DNA from: JAFTYO01 sp045613125
GTDB taxonomy: Bacteria; Pseudomonadota; Alphaproteobacteria; RF32; CAG-239
Assembly (NCBI GenBank): GCA_045613125.1
Contig: JAZLAM010000022.1
Coordinates: 195,133-259,132 of the forward strand
Length of the DNA: 64,000 nucleotides
Reading direction: 5' to 3'
Part shown: in pieces, positions 59,216 to 64,000 of the stretch
How positions within the stretch are numbered: position 1 is the stretch's first letter
Layout: every line of letters begins with the position of its first letter
The notes under the pieces: model-generated
Seen by the model: the letters and a program-made list of their open reading frames with translations, nothing else
Told to the model about the DNA's origin: nothing
Database searches by the model: none
Program-made: the position numbers and the translations under genes

Positions 59216-59893
59216 TTATTTCTTTTGTAAAGTTATAGCAAAAACACTTCCTTCATTAAATGTTGAATTAACTTTGATTTTAATATTTAATATGTCTGCA
59301 ATTTTTTTCACAATTGCAAGACCTAATCCTGTTCCGTCATTATTATATACTTGTAAATTTTTACCTTGATAAAATTCTTCAAATATATGAGGCATATCAT
59401 CTTGATGTATACCTACACCATCATCTGTAACGCTAATGATAATCTTATCTGTATATTCTTTACATACCATACTGACCTTTTTTTTTGCAAATTTAAAAGC
59501 GTTACTGAGTAAATTTCTTAAAATACGTTCTAATAAAACAGCATCTGTTTTAACAAAACAATTACAAACAAAATATTCAAAATCCAGATTTTTAACTTCC
59601 GCAACGGTTACATATTCTTGACCTAAATCACTCAACAAAATTCCCATATTAACATTATGTTTACAAGCTTTTATTCCACCAAATTCAACCTTTGAAAAAT
59701 CTAACACATTTGTAAGCATCATTTTCAAACTTCCAGCAGATTTAACAATTTTTTGCCATAAAACTTTTTGCTTAGGTGAAAAAGAATTAGTGTCAAATAA
59801 ATCAAGATAAATCATCAATGCTTGCAACGGTTGACGTAAATCATGTCCTACCTGAGCAAAAAAAATAGCACACTGCTTATTGTCTTTATGCAT
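59216..59893 (-). CDS. Orphan cytoplasmic histidine kinase core
   Basis: A 225-residue protein with only the catalytic core of a sensor kinase. The HisKA phospho-acceptor helix is FFAQVGHDLRQPLQALMIYLDLF (His17), typical of hybrid kinase families. HATPase_c has N-box LLRNLLSNAFKFAKKKV, G1 VTDDGVGI, and G2 GTGLGLAIV. There is no sensor domain, membrane segment or receiver, and no response regulator nearby. It may be part of a split phosphorelay. Shine-Dalgarno AGGAG is present. Confidence 0.82.
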   Translation of the reverse strand: MHKDNKQCAIFFAQVGHDLRQPLQALMIYLDLFDTNSFSPKQKVLWQKIVKSAGSLKMMLTNVLDFSKVEFGGIKACKHNVNMGILLSDLGQEYVTVAEVKNLDFEYFVCNCFVKTDAVLLERILRNLLSNAFKFAKKKVSMVCKEYTDKIIISVTDDGVGIHQDDMPHIFEEFYQGKNLQVYNNDGTGLGLAIVKKIADILNIKIKVNSTFNEGSVFAITLQKK

Positions 59894-60043
59894 AAAAAAT
59901 CTCCTTAAATCTAATATAGTCTTCTTTAATATGATTAAAAGCGCTCTTTTTTCACAAATATACTAATTTTGTAAAATTCTGTGATGACAAAGATAAATTT
60001 TTGCATTATTTATAATAGTAAAGATAGTTACAGGAGTAATATT

Positions 60044-60547
60044 GTGCAAGAAAAGTTTTCGATTGAAGAAAGTAAAGCATTTAAAATGGGAATAAGCGTC
60101 ATCATAGCATGTGCTATGCTATTTTTAATTACGATATCTTCCGGTCATGACTATAAACATGTAGATGAAAGCTTTTACCATATCAATGCATCTTTCGGAC
60201 GTACCGACGGTTTGCTTGTAGGTGACAAAGTTCGCATGTCCGGAGTTGATATCGGTCGTGTTGTCGGTGCAACGTTAGATGAAAATTATAACGCGATTTT
60301 AAAACTCGAAATAAAATCAGGATTAAATATTCCTGATGATAGCAGTGCATCTATCGTCAGTTCAGGACTTATGGGTAGTAAATATATTGAAATCGAGCCG
60401 GGCGGATCGGAAGATTTTATACCAGATGGTGGAGAATTCAGTTATACTCAAGATGCCATGGTGTTAGAAGAGTTGCTTGATAGAATCGTTGCTATCGGAG
60501 AGGCAAAAAATAAAAAAAATGATATTAAGGAGAATATTGATGAATAA
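60044..60547 (+). CDS. MCE-domain (MlaD-like) protein 1
   Basis: A 167-residue membrane-anchored MCE protein of the phospholipid-transport Mla system. A single N-terminal helix (GISVIIACAMLFLITISS) is followed by the MCE domain: FGRTDGLLVGDKVRMSGVDIGRVVGATLDENYNAILKLEI, then SSGLMGSKYIEIEPGG. GTG 60044 is chosen because AGGAG precedes it; the ORF extends 21 residues further. A second MCE gene overlaps its end by 8 bases. No mlaE or mlaF gene is visible in the window. Confidence 0.9.
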   Translation: MQEKFSIEESKAFKMGISVIIACAMLFLITISSGHDYKHVDESFYHINASFGRTDGLLVGDKVRMSGVDIGRVVGATLDENYNAILKLEIKSGLNIPDDSSASIVSSGLMGSKYIEIEPGGSEDFIPDGGEFSYTQDAMVLEELLDRIVAIGEAKNKKNDIKENIDE

Positions 60548-60992
60548 GAAACCTGTTGAAACAATTATGGGAATCGTTGTTCTCATTGTAGCTGTATTCT
60601 TTTTACTTTTTGCTTATCGAGTATCAGATTTACAAGTTGTAAAAGGATATGAGTTAAGCGCAAAATTTTTAAAAGTTGGAGGTATAAGCGTTGGTTCTGA
60701 TGTCCGCATCAATGGTATAAAAGTCGGAACGGTGATTGGTCAAAAACTAAATCCTAATGATTATATGGTTGATTTAACCTTAAGTATTGCTTCTGACATT
60801 AAGCTTCCGAAAGACAGCGTGGTAGCCATTGTCGGAGATGGTTTAATGGGTGATAAATTTATCAAAATAGAACCAGGAAAATCTACCGTGTTTTTAAGCA
60901 ATGGTGATGAATTTGAAAACACTAAGGACTTCAAATCATTAGAAGATATGGTCGGTGAAATTATATTTATGGTGACTGACAATGGAAACTAA
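60540..60992 (+). CDS. MCE-domain (MlaD-like) protein 2
   Basis: A 150-residue paralog of the preceding protein. It has an N-terminal helix (TIMGIVVLIVAVFFLLFAY) and MCE domain: LKVGGISVGSDVRINGIKVGTVIGQKLNPNDYMVDLTL, GDGLMGDKFIKIEPGKS. Identity to the first is moderate, so duplication is old. The two start/stop overlaps (8 and 11 bases) show strict coupling with MlaD 1 and DUF2155. The Shine-Dalgarno AAGGAG lies just before the ATG. A hetero-oligomeric MCE ring is possible. Confidence 0.9.
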   Translation: MNKKPVETIMGIVVLIVAVFFLLFAYRVSDLQVVKGYELSAKFLKVGGISVGSDVRINGIKVGTVIGQKLNPNDYMVDLTLSIASDIKLPKDSVVAIVGDGLMGDKFIKIEPGKSTVFLSNGDEFENTKDFKSLEDMVGEIIFMVTDNGN

Positions 60993-61761
60993 AACAACAA
61001 TTTTGAGTATCTCTTTAGCTTTATTATTAAGCTCTTCTTATGCCAAAGCTGAACAAATTTCGACGAATATGGCAAAAATGCAAGCTATGGATAAAATAAC
61101 AGGTAAAGTAAGTATTATTGAAGTTCCGGTCGGAGGAGAAGTAACATTTGGTTCATTTTCTGTTGTTGTAAGAGATTGTAGAACAAATGCAGAAGGAGAG
61201 GTGCCGGAGAACTATGCCTTCGTTGATGTAACAGATAAAAGTTTTGATAAAGAAGAATTTAACATTTTTAAGGGTTGGATGTTATCTTCATCACCTGCAG
61301 TAAATGCTATTGAACATCCGATATATGATGTTTGGCTCTTAAAATGCGTTAATTCAGACATTTCAGCCTACACTCTTTTATCAGAAGAAGATCTTGCAAA
61401 AAGAGATACTATTCCTCAATTAAAAGAAATTCAAGACTCTAAAAATTCTCAAGAAGAAAACTTAACTAATAAAGAAGAAGCAACAATTATAACATTCAAG
61501 GATTCTATGTATAAGCAAGAAAAACCTACACCTAAAAATATAGAACAGAAAAATGAAAATGATGAAGGAAAACCACATAACTTGCTTAAAATCACTGAAG
61601 ACTTTGAAGAACCTGAAGAAGATATGATATCTGTTTCAGCAGATGAATTATCAAAAGCTATGCAAGATGAGGCTCAAAAATTAAACGAACAAGAAGCTAA
61701 TATTATAGATGATGAGCTTTCTGCAGCAATAGATGCAGAGCTTAAACAACATCAAAACTAA
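60982..61761 (+). CDS. DUF2155 exported protein with long acidic tail
   Basis: A 259-residue protein with a signal peptide (METKTTILSISLALLLSSSYAKA, cut before EQIS). The DUF2155 domain fills about residues 35-125: AMDKITGKVSIIEVPVGGEVTFGSFSVVVRDCRTN, then FNIFKGWMLSSSPAVNAIEHPIYDVWLLKC. The family is alphaproteobacterial and commonly follows mlaD. After the domain comes an acidic, glutamate-rich helical extension of some 120 residues that most family members lack. Function unknown; location suggests an envelope role linked to lipid transport. Confidence 0.88.
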   Translation: METKTTILSISLALLLSSSYAKAEQISTNMAKMQAMDKITGKVSIIEVPVGGEVTFGSFSVVVRDCRTNAEGEVPENYAFVDVTDKSFDKEEFNIFKGWMLSSSPAVNAIEHPIYDVWLLKCVNSDISAYTLLSEEDLAKRDTIPQLKEIQDSKNSQEENLTNKEEATIITFKDSMYKQEKPTPKNIEQKNENDEGKPHNLLKITEDFEEPEEDMISVSADELSKAMQDEAQKLNEQEANIIDDELSAAIDAELKQHQN

Positions 61762-61762
61762 C

Positions 61763-61799
61763 AAAATCCCGTCTTAAACCAAAGACGGGATTTTTTATT
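61763..61799. terminator. Terminator after the DUF2155 gene
   Basis: AAATCCCGTCTT pairs with AAGACGGGATTT around a 6-base loop, followed by TTTTATTT. It may also serve the convergent rlmB. Confidence 0.88.
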
Positions 61800-61827
61800 T
61801 AACCGATATATTTAAATACAAAATATT

Positions 61828-62580
61828 TTACTTACTCAGTTCATAAAGCACAACTGCTGCGGCTGTTGAAACATTTAAGCTTTCAACTTTAGGATTTATC
61901 GGAAGTTTTACCGTTATATCGCAAGATTCCTCAATCAACCGGCGCATACCGGAACCTTCGCTTCCCATAACAACACCAAGTTTTGCATTTTTATCTATTT
62001 TATCAACATTGTCTTTAGCATAACCATCCATACCAACAATCCAAAAATTGTGCTTCTTTAAGGTTTCGATTGCACGTGCCAAATTGGTTACTCTGACAAC
62101 CGGAATAAGCTCCATTGTTCCAGCAGCAGCTTTTGCCATAGAGCCACTTTCTTGTGGCGAATTTTTATCTTGAACGATAATAGCCTTAGTCCCAAAAGCA
62201 GCACAAGAACGAATGATTGCACCAATATTTTGAGGATCTGTTACCTGATCTAATATCAAGACGTTGCATTTTGTATCATCTTCGGTATTTAAGCATAATT
62301 CTTCGATGCTTAAATTATCAAGTGGATTGCAAAAAAGTGCGTATCCTTGATGAACTGCCTCCGGCGACACTAACTTATCAATATCTTTCCTATCAGCTAC
62401 AACTAAATGAAGGTTAGCATATTTTGCCCTAATTTCGGAAGCATTTTCGGCCGTACAAACCAGTTTGTGTATTTTTCTTTCTGGATTTTCAAGAGCGGCC
62501 ATAACCGCATGACGACCATATAATACTAAGCCCGCAGAATTTGATTTTAATCCGTCATGACGAACAAATTTTTTCTTCAT
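61828..62580 (-). CDS. rlmB: 23S rRNA (guanosine-2'-O-)-methyltransferase RlmB
   Basis: A SPOUT-class enzyme that methylates G2251 of 23S rRNA. The N-terminal substrate-binding region begins LVLYGRHAVMAALENPERKIHKL. The knot motifs are ILDQVTDPQNIGAIIRSCAAFGTKAIIVQ, GVVMGSEGSGMRRLIEESCDITVKLPI and ESLNVSTAAAVVLYEL; 250 residues. Its start overlaps the murQ stop by one base. Assignment to RlmB over other TrmH-type enzymes rests on N-terminal extension and length. Confidence 0.93.
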   Translation of the reverse strand: MKKKFVRHDGLKSNSAGLVLYGRHAVMAALENPERKIHKLVCTAENASEIRAKYANLHLVVADRKDIDKLVSPEAVHQGYALFCNPLDNLSIEELCLNTEDDTKCNVLILDQVTDPQNIGAIIRSCAAFGTKAIIVQDKNSPQESGSMAKAAAGTMELIPVVRVTNLARAIETLKKHNFWIVGMDGYAKDNVDKIDKNAKLGVVMGSEGSGMRRLIEESCDITVKLPINPKVESLNVSTAAAVVLYELSK

Positions 62581-63464
62581 TAAATGACCTTTCTTAAAAT
62601 ACCGTTATGTTCAGCAAGCATTGCCTCAGCTGTTTTTTTATCACAGTTTTTCATCTTCATTACACATGCTGTCTTAACACTTTTATCCGACTTATTTAAC
62701 AAATCGAGTGCCTCGTTTTCATCAATGCCACAAATTTGAGAAACGAATCTGGCTCCTCTCTCAATCAGTTTTTCATTAACAAGTTTCATATCTATCATAT
62801 AATTTTGATATGTTTTGCCGATTTTTATCATTGCCCCTGTAGAAAGCATATTTAAAACCATTTTTTGTGCCGTACCTGATTTCATTCTGGAAGATCCTGT
62901 AATTGCTTCTTGTCCGACAACAGTACATATAAAAACATCTGAAAATTCTTGTAATTTTGCATTAGGATTTGATGAAATTCCGATTGTTGAAGCGCCCAAT
63001 TCTTGTGCTTTTTTTAACACAGCCAAAACATACTTAGGGTTTCCGCTGGCAGATATCCCGACAACAACATCTTTTGATGTCGGATTAAAAGCTTTTAAGT
63101 CTTCCAAACCAAATTCTTCAATATCTTCGGCATTTTCAACCGGCAAGCGCAAAGCTTTTTCTCCACCTGCTATAAACCCTTGCACCATTGAAAAATCAAC
63201 GCCATATGTAGGCCAACATTCTGAGGCATCTAAAACACCTAAACGTCCGCTTGTACCGGCGCCAAAATATGCTAAACGCCCACCTTTAATAAAAGCTGAT
63301 GATATAATGTCAATTCCTTTTCCTATACGATCAAGTTCTTTTTCAACGGCAAACGCAACTTTTTTATCTTCATTATTAATAGCTCTTGCAATTTCAAAAG
63401 AAGTCATAAGATCAATGTTTTTTGTATCTTCATTACTTTGCTCTGTCAAAATTACACTTTTCAT
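62580..63464 (-). CDS. murQ: N-acetylmuramic acid 6-phosphate etherase
   Basis: Cleaves the D-lactyl ether of MurNAc-6-P to give GlcNAc-6-P, in recycling of peptidoglycan sugars. The SIS domain shows FGAGTSGRLGVLDASECWPTYG and VGISASGNPKYVLAVLKKAQELGASTIGISSNPNA. The family motif GSSRMKSGTAQKMVLNMLSTGAMI follows, and the C-terminal helical segment closes the protein. ATG 63464 (294 residues) is chosen because GGAG lies nine bases upstream; the ORF runs 12 residues further. No anmK or phosphotransferase gene is nearby. Confidence 0.95.
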   Translation of the reverse strand: MKSVILTEQSNEDTKNIDLMTSFEIARAINNEDKKVAFAVEKELDRIGKGIDIISSAFIKGGRLAYFGAGTSGRLGVLDASECWPTYGVDFSMVQGFIAGGEKALRLPVENAEDIEEFGLEDLKAFNPTSKDVVVGISASGNPKYVLAVLKKAQELGASTIGISSNPNAKLQEFSDVFICTVVGQEAITGSSRMKSGTAQKMVLNMLSTGAMIKIGKTYQNYMIDMKLVNEKLIERGARFVSQICGIDENEALDLLNKSDKSVKTACVMKMKNCDKKTAEAMLAEHNGILRKVI

Positions 63465-63546
63465 GTTATATACTCCTATAAACTGCGAATATCTCTGCAT
63501 TTATTCACAATTTAAATAAAATTATTTAATTTTTAATAAAAAAAGG

Positions 63547-63576
63547 TTGACAAGAAAGCAAAAATAGGGTTATTTG
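63547..63576 (+). promoter_or_regulatory. Candidate tRNA-Tyr/tuf promoter
   Basis: A perfect TTGACA at 63547-63552 followed, after 17-18 bases, by an imperfect -10 (TTATTT or TATTTG, 63570-63576). It precedes tRNA-Tyr by 48 bases and likely drives tRNA-Tyr, tRNA-Gly and tuf. Confidence 0.5.
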
Positions 63577-63624
63577 CATTGCAGAAGGAAAAAAGATTTG
63601 TTCTTTTCCCAACTTCCTTAAAAC

Positions 63625-63709
63625 GGAGGGGTGGCAGAGCGGTCAATTGCAACGGACTGTAAATCCGTCGACTTAGTCTACGATGGTTCGAATCCATCCC
63701 CCTCCACCA
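63625..63709 (+). tRNA. tRNA-Tyr (GUA)
   Basis: An 85-base class II tRNA with acceptor GGAGGGG/CCCCTCC, an extra arm (CGACTTAGTCTACG) and encoded CCA. The anticodon stem ACGGA/TCCGT encloses CTGTAAA, so the anticodon is GUA. Upstream of tRNA-Gly and tuf as in many bacteria. Confidence 0.97.
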
Positions 63710-63735
63710 TTAGGTTTATTCTGATTGCTGAGTTT

Positions 63736-63809
63736 GCGGGTGTAGCTCAATGGTAGAGCAGAAGCCTTCCAAGCTTATGACGAGGGTTCGATTCCCTTCA
63801 CCCGCTCCA
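63736..63809 (+). tRNA. tRNA-Gly (UCC)
   Basis: A 74-base cloverleaf with acceptor GCGGGTG/CACCCGC, T-loop GGTTCGATTCC and encoded CCA. The anticodon loop CTTCCAA gives anticodon UCC for GGA/GGG. It lies 26 bases after tRNA-Tyr and 53 bases before tuf. Confidence 0.96.
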
Positions 63810-63862
63810 AATCATCACATATCGGAAATAGTTTCAACCCCTTTTGATAGGATTATACAACA

Positions 63863-64000
63863 ATGGCAAAAGAGAAATTTGAACGCAGTAAGCCACACTG
63901 CAACATTGGAACGATTGGTCACGTTGACCACGGTAAAACAACATTAACAGCAGCTATTACAAAAGTTTTGGCAGAAGCTGGTGGTGCAGAATTTGTTGAT
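63863..64000 (+). CDS. tuf: Translation elongation factor Tu (N-terminus, cut by window edge)
   Basis: The first 46 residues of EF-Tu, the GTPase that delivers aminoacyl-tRNA to the ribosome. MAKEKFERSKPHCNIGTIGHVDHGKTTLTAAITKVL contains the G1 P-loop GHVDHGKT. The frame is open at the window end. Its position behind tRNA-Tyr and tRNA-Gly recalls the tRNA-tufB operons of Proteobacteria. Confidence 0.97.
   Translation, partial: MAKEKFERSKPHCNIGTIGHVDHGKTTLTAAITKVLAEAGGAEFVD

Noticed and set aside
62815..63519. A 234-residue plus-strand frame opposite murQ
   Set aside because: It is the antisense shadow of murQ, whose SIS and etherase motifs are unmistakable.

Overview
The window is a low-GC (visibly AT-rich) chromosomal segment of a Gram-negative bacterium. 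Gene content and order point to an alphaproteobacterium. The signs are DUF2155 next to MlaD-type proteins, the yggT-DUF167-folD string, an XRE regulator directly downstream of lnt, the Kdo/lipid A genes waaA and lpxK, and a cluster of GANTC sites upstream of dnaA (the CcrM methylation target in this class). A complete adiA-adiC arginine acid-resistance pair and murQ would suit a gut or other host-associated lineage; that is an inference from gene content. No prophage, transposase, rRNA operon or CRISPR array is visible.

Layout. 1-4744 (minus): miaB-phoH-ybeY-lnt-XRE, a tight RNA-modification/envelope operon. 4902-7809 (plus): a TerB-like/helical gene pair, then yggT-DUF167-folD. 7811-10660: an accessory island with a ParB-like protein, a hexapeptide acyltransferase, a GT4 glycosyltransferase, a membrane protein, and a divergent small XRE regulator with two tandem palindromic operators. 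10663-16724: trhP-like U32 protein, DUF3108, ddl, miaA, ftsH. 16824-23197: DUF378, a methyltransferase, mfd, a J-domain protein, mutM and a small exported protein. 23315-30868: rpsT, dnaA, rnhB, a rhodanese, a large unknown protein, tRNA-Arg, dnaN, recF. 30940-33450: small unknown genes, HlyIII and a VirB8-like protein. 33585-38294: a TolC-like lipoprotein with a C-terminal Ig/cadherin-like domain, hpf-ptsN, prfC. 38426-43930: tRNA-Leu, tig, a small membrane protein, a CxxC-rich leucine-rich-type repeat protein, lon. 44121-50060: the DUF374-waaA-lpxK lipid A/Kdo operon, mtaB-ftsY, pgpA and a MazG-like pyrophosphohydrolase. 50091-53869: adiC-adiA. 54044-61761: hydrolase, cysE, an exported protein, trmJ, an amidohydrolase, a TrmN6-like methyltransferase, an orphan kinase, and two tandem MCE/MlaD genes plus DUF2155. 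61828-64000: murQ-rlmB, then tRNA-Tyr, tRNA-Gly and the start of tuf.

Most of the window is housekeeping: replication, translation, tRNA modification, proteostasis and envelope. The parts most worth a second look are the CxxC repeat protein (40471-41550), the TolC-plus-Ig lipoprotein facing a stand-alone VirB8-like protein (32683-35483), the XRE/membrane pair with tandem operators (9867-10660), the tandem MlaD paralogs (60044-60992), the altered zinc finger of MutM, the adiCA locus with its palindrome, and a 33-bp operator-like inverted repeat on the trmN6 promoter. Start codons were revised wherever a Shine-Dalgarno or family length favoured an internal start.
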